DNA from: Myxococcales bacterium | Lineage (GTDB): Bacteria; Myxococcota_A; UBA9042 | Assembly: GCA_947491025.1 (NCBI GenBank) | Contig: CANLIC010000019.1 | Coordinates: 18,762-82,761 of the forward strand | Direction: 5' to 3' | DNA: 64,000 bases | In this document: one piece after another, positions 23,001 to 32,059 of the stretch | Numbering within the stretch: the stretch's first letter is position 1 | Layout: each line of letters opens with the position of its first letter | Translations under genes and position numbers: made by a program | The notes under the pieces: generated by a model | What the model was told of the DNA's origin: nothing | What the model saw: only the letters and a program-made list of their open reading frames with translations | The model's database searches: none

Positions 23001-24288
23001 GGTTCCGGATCCTCCGGCTGCGCGCTGGGCGGTGACGGCGGTGGCCCAGGGGGGGCGACGGGGCCGAAGCTGACCCCGCGCCCCGTGCCGCGGGGCTTGG
23101 CGCGGCGGCGGCGGGCGCGGCAGCGTTGGGGCCAGGCGGGCTGGCGCCGCCGGCCGGCGTCTTCGCCTGCAGCCGCTTCTGCTCACGCTTGAGCATCTTC
23201 TCCATCCGATCCAGCTCCGAGCGGCTCTTCTCGACCCAGTCGCCGCCCACGCCCATTCGCTCGGCCAACTCGATGTTCTTGCGCAAGATGGTCACTGCGC
23301 GCCGCGCCAGGTTCTCGGTGTGGCGGAACAGCTCGTCGCGGTACGCTTCGACGTGCTCCTTGTCGAGGTCTGCCGGCACCTCTGCGGCGTAGATGTCGTC
23401 GATCAGGCGGCTGTAGAGACCTCCGATGTGGTAGCCAGCGGCCAGCGACCACTTGCGATGGTGCAGTCGAACCGCTCGAAAATACGCCGCTTGACCCTTG
23501 AGGAAGAGGTTGGCCTTGTCCTCGAGGTCTCGGGCCATACGCTCCACCGGCAGCTTGAACCGGATGGTCTCGAACAGCTCGCGGTAGATCTCGCCGCGCT
23601 CGTAGTAACTGCGCACCACCCATTCGCTCTCTTCGACGAGCCGAATATGGCGGTTGTCCTCGTAGATGCGCTCGACCGCCTTGAGGGCCTTGTCGGCGCC
23701 ATGCGGGTCGCCGGCCGCCTTGAGGGCGAACCCGCGCTTCGCGCTGGCTTCCAAGCGATCGAGCAGCCCCAGCGGACCGCCGATGAGGCGCTGGACCTCG
23801 GGTTCGTCGAGCGCGGCGCCGTAGACCGCCGCCGCCTGGGCGTGCTTGCCAGCGATCACCAGCGCTTCGGCCAGCAAGAAGACCGCGTCGCGCGCATCGC
23901 GGCTGCCCTGACCGTGCCGCACCGCGTCGCGAAAACGCGCCGCGGAGTCGAGGGGGCGGCCAAGGCGCAAGTAGGCAAGACCACAATTGAACGCGGCGAT
24001 CCCGGAGCCCTCCGCCATGGGGAACTCGCGCGCCAACAGCTCAAAGCCGGCCACCGCGTCGGCCCAGCGGCCCGCGTCGTAGTGGGCCATCGCCTCGTCG
24101 TAGAGCAGCTTGAAGTCGCGGACGAAGCTGCGGCGCCCGCTCGGCGTGTCTTGAGCCTTGATCTCGACCGGCGGCAGCTCGACCGTCTGACCCGGACCCG
24201 CACCGCAGCCGAGGGTGGCGAGCAACAGGCTCAGCGGTGCAAGCCGACGCAGACGGCAGGCAGTCAGCGAACGGCCTGGCCACGGCAT
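22993..24288 (-). CDS. TPR-containing lipoprotein
   Basis: About 431 residues. The lipoprotein signal ends at LATLGC. Helical repeats of TPR type follow (for example LLYDEAMAHYDAGRWADAVAGFELLAREFP and the next units up to about 200), then more helices, and an Ala/Pro-rich C-terminus ending in basic residues. The ATG at 24288 gives a normal signal peptide; an upstream ATG at 24339 has GAGGAG in front but adds 17 polar residues. It resembles outer-membrane TPR lipoproteins that support envelope assembly, but no specific partner is indicated. The stop overlaps the hutG-like start by 8 bp, suggesting translational coupling. hisS lies upstream. Confidence 0.65.
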   Translation of the reverse strand: MPWPGRSLTACRLRRLAPLSLLLATLGCGAGPGQTVELPPVEIKAQDTPSGRRSFVRDFKLLYDEAMAHYDAGRWADAVAGFELLAREFPMAEGSGIAAFNCGLAYLRLGRPLDSAARFRDAVRHGQGSRDARDAVFLLAEALVIAGKHAQAAAVYGAALDEPEVQRLIGGPLGLLDRLEASAKRGFALKAAGDPHGADKALKAVERIYEDNRHIRLVEESEWVVRSYYERGEIYRELFETIRFKLPVERMARDLEDKANLFLKGQAAYFRAVRLHHRKWSLAAGYHIGGLYSRLIDDIYAAEVPADLDKEHVEAYRDELFRHTENLARRAVTILRKNIELAERMGVGGDWVEKSRSELDRMEKMLKREQKRLQAKTPAGGASPPGPNAAAPAAAAPSPAARGAGSASAPSPPLGHRRHRPARSRRIRNHE

Positions 24289-24434
24289 GCCGAAGGCGAC
24301 CGCCCCCTCGTTCGCCTGGTCACGCCGCAAGGTGCCCATCGGACGCCAGCTCCTCGGCCCGGCTCGCGGGCCAGCGAAGGACGCAGCCCCACCTTCTCGC
24401 CGCCCGCAGCGACCGTGTGCGGCGCGATGGTGGC

Positions 24435-25769
24435 TCAGACGCGCAGCAGGCCAGCGACGGTCTCCGCCGCTTGCGACAAGGATACGACCTGCTGCCCGCC
24501 GCTGGCGAGGTCCTTGATGGCGACCTCCCCGCGCGCCCGCTCGTTGCCGCCGACCAGCAGGGCGACGCGGCAGCCGCGCTTGTCTCCGCTCTCAAGCTGT
24601 TTGCCTATTTTGCCGCCGCGCGTTGAGAGCTCTGCGCTGACACCGGCGCGACGCAGGTCCGTGGCCAGCGCCATCGCCGCCACCGCGTCAGCCTCATCGA
24701 TCGCCACGACGAAGGCGTCGGCGCCAAAGCGGCCATCACCGCAGAGCCCGAGCTCGCGCAGCGCCGCCTGCAGCCGATCGAGCCCGAGGCTGATGCCCAC
24801 CGCTGGCACCTGCGTCTTGCCAAAGCTGCCGATCAAATCGTCGTAGCGACCGCCGCTCATCACGGCGCCGATGGCCGCCACCTTCGGATCGGTGAGCCGC
24901 GTCTCGTAGATGATGCCGGTGTAGTAGTCGAGGCCGCGCGCGATGGAGGCGTCAAAGAAGAGCCGGTCGCCGTGGCCGGCCGCAGCGACGAGCTCGAAGA
25001 CCGCGCGCAGGCGCCCGACCGATGCCGCCCGCACCTCCGCGTCGACCCCAGCGCGAACCAGCACCGCTTCGAGCGAGGCGAGGTCGCTTGCTTCGGCGAA
25101 GACCGACAGCACCTCGCGGGCGGTCGCCGGGCTGCACGCCAACGTGCGCTCCAGCTCAGCGACGACGCCGTCGGGGCCGATCTTGTCGAGCTTGTCGATG
25201 GCGCGTATCGCCACCGGTGCCGCCGCGGGGTCGACTCCGGCCGCCGCGATGAGGGCGGTCAGCACCCCGCGGTGGTTGACGTGGATCCGCGCGCCGTCGA
25301 CCTGCAGCGCCTGTAGCACTTCGAGGCCGACGACCAGGACCTCTGCGTCGGCGAGCGCTGAGTTGTGGCCGCAGAGGTCGGCGTCGCACTGCACGAACTC
25401 GCGAAACCGACCGCGCTGCGGCTTGTCGGCGCGCCAGACAGGACCGATGTGGTAGCGGCGAAAGGGGCTGGGCAGCAGCGCCTGATGCTGGGCGACGAAG
25501 CGGGCCAGCGGCACCGTCAGGTCGTAGCGCATGGCCACCTTGCGGCCGCCGTTGTCCTCGAACTGATAGAGCAGCTTGTCGCCCTCTTCGCCGTACTTCC
25601 CGGTCAAGATCTCGGCGTATTCGAGCGCCGGGGTGTCGATCGGCGCAAAGCCGTGCCGTCGAAAGACCGCCTCGATCGCTTGCAGCATGGCCCGCCGCGG
25701 CCCCATCTCGGGCGGGAGCTGATCGCGAAAGCCCTTCAGGGTGCGTACGTCCAGCATCGGTCCCGCCAT
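24435..25769 (-). CDS. hisS: Histidyl-tRNA synthetase
   Basis: A 444-residue class II aminoacyl-tRNA synthetase. The start LKGFRDQLPPEM, motif 2 region FREFVQCDADLCG, the histidine loop RGLDYYTG and motif 3 region GISLGLDRL are all present, followed by the C-terminal anticodon-binding domain. The ATG at 25769 has AGGAGG eight bases upstream; a second ATG lies at 25757. Length is normal. The gene is an isolated core gene in an otherwise envelope-related minus-strand run. Confidence 0.96.
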   Translation of the reverse strand: MAGPMLDVRTLKGFRDQLPPEMGPRRAMLQAIEAVFRRHGFAPIDTPALEYAEILTGKYGEEGDKLLYQFEDNGGRKVAMRYDLTVPLARFVAQHQALLPSPFRRYHIGPVWRADKPQRGRFREFVQCDADLCGHNSALADAEVLVVGLEVLQALQVDGARIHVNHRGVLTALIAAAGVDPAAAPVAIRAIDKLDKIGPDGVVAELERTLACSPATAREVLSVFAEASDLASLEAVLVRAGVDAEVRAASVGRLRAVFELVAAAGHGDRLFFDASIARGLDYYTGIIYETRLTDPKVAAIGAVMSGGRYDDLIGSFGKTQVPAVGISLGLDRLQAALRELGLCGDGRFGADAFVVAIDEADAVAAMALATDLRRAGVSAELSTRGGKIGKQLESGDKRGCRVALLVGGNERARGEVAIKDLASGGQQVVSLSQAAETVAGLLRV

Positions 25770-25871
25770 CGACTTGCCTCCTACCCATTGCCACGCGGCC
25801 CGCGACCGGCCGCCGAGGTGCGGATGGAAGCCGAGGGCTGTCGCAGCGTCAACCGCGCCGGCTGCGCCCGC

Positions 25872-27767
25872 CTACAGGGCAGGGATGCCGGCCAGCATCC
25901 GCGGCGATGCAGCGGCCGGCGTTTCCGCTCCGGCGCTATCCAATACGGCCTCGGACGCGCCGCCCTCCGCCAAGGAAGTGCGCACCAGCTGGGCATAGAC
26001 GCCATCGGCCGCCATCAACGCCTCGTGGTTGCCCTGCTCGGTGATGGCGCCGCGCTGCAAGACCACGATGCGGTGCGCGCGGCGAATGGTCGACAGGCGG
26101 TGGGCGATGATCAGCACCGTCCGGCCTTCGAACACCCTGTCCATCGCCGCCGCGACGTCGCGCTCGGTCAGCGGGTCGATGTTGGCGGTCGCCTCGTCGA
26201 GGATCGCAATCGGCGGGTTGCGCGCCAAGATCCGGGCGATCGAGAGCAGTTGCCGTTCGCCAGCCGAGAGGTTGGCTCCGTGCTCGGCCAGCACGGCGTC
26301 GAGGCCGCCCATGCGTTCGATGCGGGGCCGCAGCCGCGCCTCCTCCAGGGCACGCCAGATGCAGGCATCGTCCAGCTCATCGCGACCGAGGCGCACGTTT
26401 TCGCGGACGCTGCCCGAGAAGACCACCACGTCCTGCGACACGACGCCGATGGCTTGCCGCAGCGCGGGTCCGCTCCAGCGATCGAGCGGGATGCCGTCGA
26501 CCGCGACGCTGCCTGGCGGGGCGTCGTAGAGGCGACACAGCAGCTTGGCGATCGTGGACTTGCCCGATCCCGTTGGCCCGACCAGGGCCACCACCTCACC
26601 GGGCGCCACCTCCAGCGTCAGCCCATCGAGGACCGGCGGATCGCCCGGCCGGTAGCCGAAGCGCAGGTCGCTGAGCGTCAGGGTGCCGCGCACGGGCGTC
26701 GGGGTCTCTTCGCCTTCGCGCACCCGCTCCTTCACGTCGAGGAGCTCGAAGATGCGCTCGAGCGACGCCATCGCGCGCTCGATGGTCGCGACCTTGCCCG
26801 AGAGCTCCCGAACCGGCACGAAGAGCCGCTGCAAGTACTGGATGAACGCGAAGAGCAAGCCGAGGCTCACGGCGTCGCGGGCACCGCCGCCGGCGGCGTA
26901 GTAGATGAGCGCCGCGACGGCCAGGCCGGCGACGCCGTCCATCACGGCGTACAGCGAGGCGTCGTACCAGTTGGCCCGGTGGTACGCGCGCAGGTAGCGA
27001 TGGTTCAAGTCCTTGTACTCGCGAAGAGTCTCGGCCTCGCGGCCATGCTGCTGGACGATGGCCCGCCCGGCGATCGCCTCGGACAGAAAGCCCGCGGCTG
27101 CCGCGTTGGCGACACGGATCTCCGACGACCAGTGGCGCAAGCCCGCGCGAAAGACGTTGACGACCACGACGACGATAGGCGCCACCAGAAGCGACACCGC
27201 GGTCAACTGCCAGTCCAGCCAACACATCGCCGCCAAGATCGCGATGATGTCGAAGACGTCGCCGACGATGCCGACCATGCCGAACGCCAGCACCTCGCCC
27301 AGCGCCTCGACGTCATTGGTCGAGCGCGAGAGCAGGCTACCGGTCGAGCGCTTGTCGAAGAACGCCATCCCTTGCGTCAGCGTCGACTCGTAGATCCCGC
27401 GCCGCAGCCGCTCAAGCGCGCGGTAGCCGACCAGCTGCAGGGCGTAGAGCTGCCCTCCACGCAACAGGTATTCGCCGATGACGCCGCCCAAGAAGAGCAA
27501 GCAGATCGCAGTCAGCGACCAGCCGGCGAGCCCTTCGGTCGTCGGCGGCGCGCCGCGTAGCTGGCCGGCGATCGGGCCGTCGATGGCCACCTTCAGCAAG
27601 TAGGGCTGCAGCAGGCCAGCCAGACTCATCAGCGGCACAGCGAACAGCCCGCCAACAAGCCAGCGCAGATCCGCGCGTGCGTAGGGCCAGAGACGCCGCA
27701 TCAGCGCGCGGCTAGCGACCTTGGGCGTGGGCGGTGCTGGCTTGGCTGCGTCGCTCAGAAAGGCCAC
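25872..27767 (-). CDS. ABC exporter, fused membrane and ATPase domains (MsbA/multidrug type)
   Basis: About 631 residues. Six membrane spans at about 25-320 belong to the type IV exporter fold. They are followed by one nucleotide-binding domain with Walker A GPTGSGKST, Q-loop VSQDVVVFSG, signature LSAGERQ, Walker B IAILDEATANID and H-loop IAHRLST. Half-transporters of this type dimerise and export lipids, peptides or drugs. The start is placed at a GTG (27767) that overlaps the previous gene by 13 bp; a later ATG just before RRLWPYARAD is possible. The C-terminal ~30 residues are Ala/Glu-rich. Substrate unknown. Confidence 0.85.
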   Translation of the reverse strand: MAFLSDAAKPAPPTPKVASRALMRRLWPYARADLRWLVGGLFAVPLMSLAGLLQPYLLKVAIDGPIAGQLRGAPPTTEGLAGWSLTAICLLFLGGVIGEYLLRGGQLYALQLVGYRALERLRRGIYESTLTQGMAFFDKRSTGSLLSRSTNDVEALGEVLAFGMVGIVGDVFDIIAILAAMCWLDWQLTAVSLLVAPIVVVVVNVFRAGLRHWSSEIRVANAAAAGFLSEAIAGRAIVQQHGREAETLREYKDLNHRYLRAYHRANWYDASLYAVMDGVAGLAVAALIYYAAGGGARDAVSLGLLFAFIQYLQRLFVPVRELSGKVATIERAMASLERIFELLDVKERVREGEETPTPVRGTLTLSDLRFGYRPGDPPVLDGLTLEVAPGEVVALVGPTGSGKSTIAKLLCRLYDAPPGSVAVDGIPLDRWSGPALRQAIGVVSQDVVVFSGSVRENVRLGRDELDDACIWRALEEARLRPRIERMGGLDAVLAEHGANLSAGERQLLSIARILARNPPIAILDEATANIDPLTERDVAAAMDRVFEGRTVLIIAHRLSTIRRAHRIVVLQRGAITEQGNHEALMAADGVYAQLVRTSLAEGGASEAVLDSAGAETPAAASPRMLAGIPAL

Positions 27768-28471
27768 CAGCCCTTGTCTTCCTTCTTCTCTTCTTTCGGC
27801 TTGTCTTCTTTGGGCTTGTCCTGCTCGATCCACTGGATCTTGCGTTTATCCGGCGTCACGAGGTGGAAGTAGTCCTTCTCGTGGAGGAAGTCGCCGACGA
27901 GCTTCTGGTTCACCACCAGGACCATGGTCTTGCGATCGCTGCTCCAGACGATGGTGCGCAGCCGCGCCTGCGCTTTGACCTTGGTCTCAGGGTCCACCTT
28001 GAGAGGGACCGCCATGACCTTGCCGAGCCGCTTGTAGTCCGTCGCAGCGATGACCAGGTTGTCGGCCTTCTCGACCGCGAAGAAGGCGATCGTCTCGTCG
28101 ACGTTCTTCATCGACTCCTGGGCTTCATCCACGATCTTAAGGCGCTTTTTCGCGGCCTTGATGGTCTCGACCTCTTCGCCGCGGCTGTACTCGATGAGTT
28201 TGCTCTTCGCGGCCGGCAACCCGGTCTCGACGTCGTAGACGCGCAGCGAGAGGCCGGTGTTGATGTCGTTCATCTTGACCAACATCTGCTTCTGATCCTT
28301 CGTAAATCCGAGGATCCACTTGTCGGTCTTGCTCTCTTGGGCCGCGGCCAATGCCGGCAGCAGCAGCGCTGCGCCGAGGCATAGGACGGCATACACGGAT
28401 TGGGCGCCGCGGGGTCGTGGGTTGGAGCCGCGCCACGGCGCGCTCGCGAGCAGGCATTGGGTTCGGTTCAC
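27755..28471 (-). CDS. Exported protein of unknown function
   Basis: A 238-residue protein starting at a GTG (28471) with AAGGAG six bases upstream. A signal peptide with a hydrophobic core (VLCLGAALLLPALAAA) is followed by a predicted AxA-type cleavage before QESK. The mature part alternates beta strands and charged helices, and the tail is very Lys/Glu-rich (KEDKPKEEKKEDKGWWPF). I do not recognise a family. The overlap with the ABC exporter gene suggests the two work together, for example as a periplasmic accessory. The GltJ-like gene lies 100 bp upstream in the same direction. Confidence 0.7.
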   Translation of the reverse strand: MNRTQCLLASAPWRGSNPRPRGAQSVYAVLCLGAALLLPALAAAQESKTDKWILGFTKDQKQMLVKMNDINTGLSLRVYDVETGLPAAKSKLIEYSRGEEVETIKAAKKRLKIVDEAQESMKNVDETIAFFAVEKADNLVIAATDYKRLGKVMAVPLKVDPETKVKAQARLRTIVWSSDRKTMVLVVNQKLVGDFLHEKDYFHLVTPDKRKIQWIEQDKPKEDKPKEEKKEDKGWWPF

Positions 28472-28571
28472 GTGCGCTCCTTCGGGCCCTCGTCCCCCTG
28501 CAAGACGCAGGCGCGGCGGCGGCGATTCGCGGCGCTGCCTCCGAACGCCGGGGACGGCCGCCCGTGGACCG

Positions 28572-30389
28572 TCAGTGGACCTCGCAGCGGAAGGTCGAGG
28601 TCTCGGTCTGGAGTCCGTAGTTGGTGCTCTTGAACACGCCCGACGCGCAGGACGAGAGGTCGCCCTCGCGGCTGCCTCCAACCAACGCGTTCACGTCGGA
28701 GACGCGGCCGTTGAGGCCGATCGTCACCTCGGCCGTAAAGCCTTGGGCGCCAAACTTCTCCCCGCAGCCGCGTAGCGTCGGCATCTTGGCTGCGCACAGG
28801 CCGCGCAGCGTGTCCTTGGAGACTTTGCTGGCTGCGGCGCCAAAGCCAGCGACCGGCTTCTCGCCGCCGAGCTGGGCGGCCATGACTTTCTTGTAGGCCT
28901 CTTCCTGCGCCCGAATTTCTTCGGCCGAGAGCGCCTTGGGCATCCCTCCGCCGCCTGCGACGGCCGCCGGTCTGGGCCGCGCCGCCGCCACGGCGCTACC
29001 GCTAGCCGTACGCGCCGCCTTGATCTTGGTGCGGAGCTGGTTGGCGAGCGCTGAGGTGGTGCGGGTGCCGGCCGGGGCGCCGTCGACCTTTGTGCCCGTC
29101 TTCGCCGCTTCTTCCTCGGCTTCACGGCTCAGGTTGATCGTGACGCTGTTGTTGTAGGGCAGGCTGAACACGGCCAAGATCGTCTTGCTGTCCCGGATCA
29201 ATGCCTGTCGCTTCTCGCCCTGGATGTAGAGGATGGCGCCAAAGGCGATGACGCCGACCAGCAGCATGCTCAAGACTACCGTGATCGCGACCTTCTGGCG
29301 CTTGCTGCGCTTGTCGAGGCGGAACATCACCGAGAACTCTTGCAGCAGGTTCTGGTACTCCTCCTTCGTCGGCTTGTGCTTGTTCGGATCGGGCAGATCC
29401 AGCTCAATTTCACCGAGGCTGTCGCCGCTGGAGAAGAACGACGCCGCCTGGGCGCCGTGCTGTGGCTCGGCGGCGCCAGCCCGGGCGCCGGCGGCGGGCA
29501 GCGGCGCCCCACCGCGCCCAGCCTGGCCCGCGGCGCCGGTCGCCACCTGTGGACCGGTGGCGCGAGCGGGCGCTGCTGCTGCGGGCCTTGCGGCGGCCGC
29601 AGGTTGGGCGGCGGCGGTCTGGGCGGCGGCGCTGGCTTGCGCAGCCTGTCCGGTGGGCCGAGACGCGGCAGCTTGCAGCGACGGCTGGGCGCGCGGCAGC
29701 TGGGCACTCATCGTCTCGACCTTGCCGGGCTTGAGCGTGCTCGCCTTGTAGAAGTCCGAGGGCGACTCCTGTGCCACTTCCGGCACTTGCACGATGTCGG
29801 CCATGACCGTCGGGGCGTTACCAGACAGGTCGAGGCCCGCCGGGTCCACCGCCGGCTTGCTCAGCGCGGCCCGCACGTGACCGCGCAGTTCGGCGATCTC
29901 CCCGATTTTGGCCCAGTTGGCCATGCCCTTGCGCCACGCGAGGGCGTCGAGGCTGATGTCTCCGCGATCGATGAGCGCCTGGACCTGGCTGATGGACATC
30001 GGGCCTTGGGCCGACTTGCCGACGGCCACGTGCCAGATCGGGGCCGCCAGTGACGCGTCGCCCGTCTTGCGCACGGTCTGGGCTGGCTGGGCTGAAGGGC
30101 GCATCGGCTGTGATGCCGGCTGGACCGCCGACGCCGCCAGCGCCTGGCTCGACGGCTGCGAGCTCGCCTGTGCCACCGCCGCCGCAGCGCCAGGACGAGC
30201 GCCACTGGCCGGGTCGGGCAGGAAAGCGGCGCTGCTCGCCAGTTTGGCTTCGAGGTCGCCGCCGTCGTTGCGCTGGACGCGGACGATCGCCTGACAGTTC
30301 GGGCACTTGATCTTGGCCCCACCGGAGGGACCCAAGTGCTCAGGCTGCATCTTGTAGGACTTCTGACAGGCGGGGCACGTAAAGCGCAT
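28572..30389 (-). CDS. GltJ/AgmX-like protein: zinc ribbon, GYF_2 domain, one membrane span, AgmX-type C-terminus
   Basis: A 605-residue protein. Residues 1-38 form an MJ0042-type zinc ribbon (C5, C8, C29, C32). A disordered Ala/Gln/Ser-rich linker follows, then a GYF_2 domain at about 118-175 (for example GPMSISQVQALIDRGDI and WRKGMANWAKIGEI). After another Ala/Pro-rich linker there is one membrane span at about 366-390. The C-terminal domain (about 515-605), with LRGCGEKFGAQGFTAEVTIG, matches the AgmX/PglI type found in many myxobacterial envelope proteins. This is the order described for Myxococcus GltJ (AgmX), a gliding-machinery component whose cytoplasmic zinc ribbon and GYF contact the polarity GTPase. 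The ATG at 30389 has AAGGAG seven bases upstream. No other glt or agl gene is visible here. Confidence 0.75.
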   Translation of the reverse strand: MRFTCPACQKSYKMQPEHLGPSGGAKIKCPNCQAIVRVQRNDGGDLEAKLASSAAFLPDPASGARPGAAAAVAQASSQPSSQALAASAVQPASQPMRPSAQPAQTVRKTGDASLAAPIWHVAVGKSAQGPMSISQVQALIDRGDISLDALAWRKGMANWAKIGEIAELRGHVRAALSKPAVDPAGLDLSGNAPTVMADIVQVPEVAQESPSDFYKASTLKPGKVETMSAQLPRAQPSLQAAASRPTGQAAQASAAAQTAAAQPAAAARPAAAAPARATGPQVATGAAGQAGRGGAPLPAAGARAGAAEPQHGAQAASFFSSGDSLGEIELDLPDPNKHKPTKEEYQNLLQEFSVMFRLDKRSKRQKVAITVVLSMLLVGVIAFGAILYIQGEKRQALIRDSKTILAVFSLPYNNSVTINLSREAEEEAAKTGTKVDGAPAGTRTTSALANQLRTKIKAARTASGSAVAAARPRPAAVAGGGGMPKALSAEEIRAQEEAYKKVMAAQLGGEKPVAGFGAAASKVSKDTLRGLCAAKMPTLRGCGEKFGAQGFTAEVTIGLNGRVSDVNALVGGSREGDLSSCASGVFKSTNYGLQTETSTFRCEVH

Positions 30390-30553
30390 CGAGGGGCTCC
30401 TTCGGCAACGACGCGCGCCCGAGCGGGCGCCAAGGACTGAGACGCTACCACAGCGTTTGTGGTCTGCGAAGGCCGCACCTTGCGCGAGACCCTGTCCGGC
30501 GTTAGGCAGGTATTCCAACGAAATACAGGCAGGTACGCGCGTGTCCGCGCGCA

Positions 30554-30572
30554 TTGCAGGCATGCAACGTTG
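30554..30572. promoter_or_regulatory. Overlapping palindromes in the divergent gltJ-like/porin intergenic region
   Basis: TTGCA-GGCA-TGCAA (30554-30567) overlaps the perfect palindrome CAACGTTG (30565-30572) inside the 415-bp gap between divergent genes. It is a candidate operator, but no regulator is known. Confidence 0.3.
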
Positions 30573-30591
30573 ACGCACCTCCCGGGACCCC

Positions 30592-30618
30592 TTGCCAGGC
30601 CGCGCCGCGTGGTATGGT
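30592..30618 (+). promoter_or_regulatory. Weak promoter candidate for the beta-barrel/met-zincin genes
   Basis: TTGCCA (30592-30597) and TATGGT (30613-30618) are separated by 15 bp. They lie about 190 bp before the beta-barrel gene, in an otherwise gene-free gap (30390-30804). Confidence 0.3.
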
Positions 30619-30804
30619 CCGCCACGGTCGAGGAGAGGACCTCGGCTTGCGGTATCTGGTCCTGCCTGCTAGGTTCCGCCGCTTCTTTGGCCGGGCGACC
30701 CCGCCCGGCGCCAGGCGATCGCAGACTCGAGTCTTCGAAATCATGGGGAGAACTCGCCGCTCGGCGAGGCGGGTGCCGGCGACGGCGCCGCGGGAAGGGA
30801 GCTC

Positions 30805-31980
30805 ATGCAGGCGAGCGCAACCCAACGAGGGACCGAGCAAACGTCAGCCCATGGCGGCGTGGCGCGACGGATCATGGGCAAAGGCACCATGGCGCGCTTG
30901 ATCGCAGGCTTGTCGGTCGGCTTGGTCGTCACCATGGGTGGCGTGGCGACGGCCCAGACCGTGACCAAGGCCCCGAATAAGTGGCCGATCAGCGGCTTGG
31001 TGTCTCTCAGCGGCTCGGCAGGCGTCGGCACCTTCGTGCCCGGCGAGCAGAACCGGCCCAGCGTCAGCTCGTCTCTGAATTTGCTGCTGAACTTCCAGCC
31101 GATGCCGGGCCTGACCCTGATGGCGAGCCAGACCATCAACAAGACCTTCGTCGACTTCGCCGAGGACGGCTTCGCGCCGCGCCAACGCAACACCTCCATC
31201 GACGACCTGTTGCTGGTGGCGAGCTGGTCGCCGATGGTCAAGGACGATTCCCCGCGCAAGGAGCTCAGCGAGGCCGAGAAGAAGGCCCAGGCGGCGGCGG
31301 CGGCCACCAACCCGACGCTCGTCACCGCGGTTGGTGCCGGCAAGCCGCTGACCCTGCCGGGCGGTATCCGCGTCTCCTTCCTCGGCCTGGCGCAGCTGCC
31401 GACGGGCAAGTCCTCGCAGTTTCAGGGCCGCTACATCGCCCTGACCGGCGCCGCCAATTTCAGCCGTTCGTTTGGACCGGTGTCGGTCACCTACCAGCCG
31501 CGCTTCCAGAAGCAGTTCCACAAGTACGCCTCTGCCGTCATCGAGAACGATGGCGGCGTGCCGATCGCCCTCGGCCGCGACGGCGGTGCGGAGTCGCTCT
31601 CGGACAACCTGGTCGCCACCAACCAGCAGAACGTGTCGTGGGCGGTGCGCAACGCTCTGATCTTGAACATCGCAGGGTCCGACAACCTGTCGTTCCAGGT
31701 CTTCTACTTCCTGCTCCACCAGTTCCGCTACTACGACGCGCCGCTCGACGAGCTGTCGAGCCAGTTCGCGCGGGGCGGCACGCGCATGGCCGATCTACAG
31801 TTCGGCTCCATCGCCGCCAACTACACGTTGCCTTCCAACTGGTTCGCCAGCCTGTCGGTCGCCACTTTCTCCATGCCGTGGTCGGCAGACAACAAGACGC
31901 TCCGTTTCCCGTTCTTCGACTTCCGCTCGACGTCGGACAACATCACGTCGCTCAGTCTCGGCCTGACGAGGGCCTTCTAG
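30805..31980 (+). CDS. Outer-membrane beta-barrel protein
   Basis: A 391-residue protein with a signal peptide (core ARLIAGLSVGLVVTMGGVATAQ). It contains a series of alternating amphipathic strands rich in aromatic residues and a final segment SLSLGLTRAF ending in Phe, as expected for the C-terminal beta-signal recognised by the BAM machinery. An Ala/Lys-rich loop lies at about 145-170. The ATG at 30805 has AAGGGAG; an internal ATG at 30874 would give a shorter signal peptide. It lies 79 bp before two giant metallopeptidase-like lipoproteins on the same strand and may form their secretion or anchoring partner. This is inferred from position only. Confidence 0.65.
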   Translation: MQASATQRGTEQTSAHGGVARRIMGKGTMARLIAGLSVGLVVTMGGVATAQTVTKAPNKWPISGLVSLSGSAGVGTFVPGEQNRPSVSSSLNLLLNFQPMPGLTLMASQTINKTFVDFAEDGFAPRQRNTSIDDLLLVASWSPMVKDDSPRKELSEAEKKAQAAAAATNPTLVTAVGAGKPLTLPGGIRVSFLGLAQLPTGKSSQFQGRYIALTGAANFSRSFGPVSVTYQPRFQKQFHKYASAVIENDGGVPIALGRDGGAESLSDNLVATNQQNVSWAVRNALILNIAGSDNLSFQVFYFLLHQFRYYDAPLDELSSQFARGGTRMADLQFGSIAANYTLPSNWFASLSVATFSMPWSADNKTLRFPFFDFRSTSDNITSLSLGLTRAF

Positions 31981-32059
31981 ACCTCGCCAGCGCCGACCAC
32001 GCGCGGCGCGCTGTGGCCCCAATCTCTTCGCAAGTGTCGGACATCCACAGGAGTCCTCG

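Noticed and set aside
22023..24288. A histidine-utilisation operon around the HutG-like gene
   Set aside because: hutH, hutU and hutI are absent from the window, and the coupled gene is a TPR lipoprotein.
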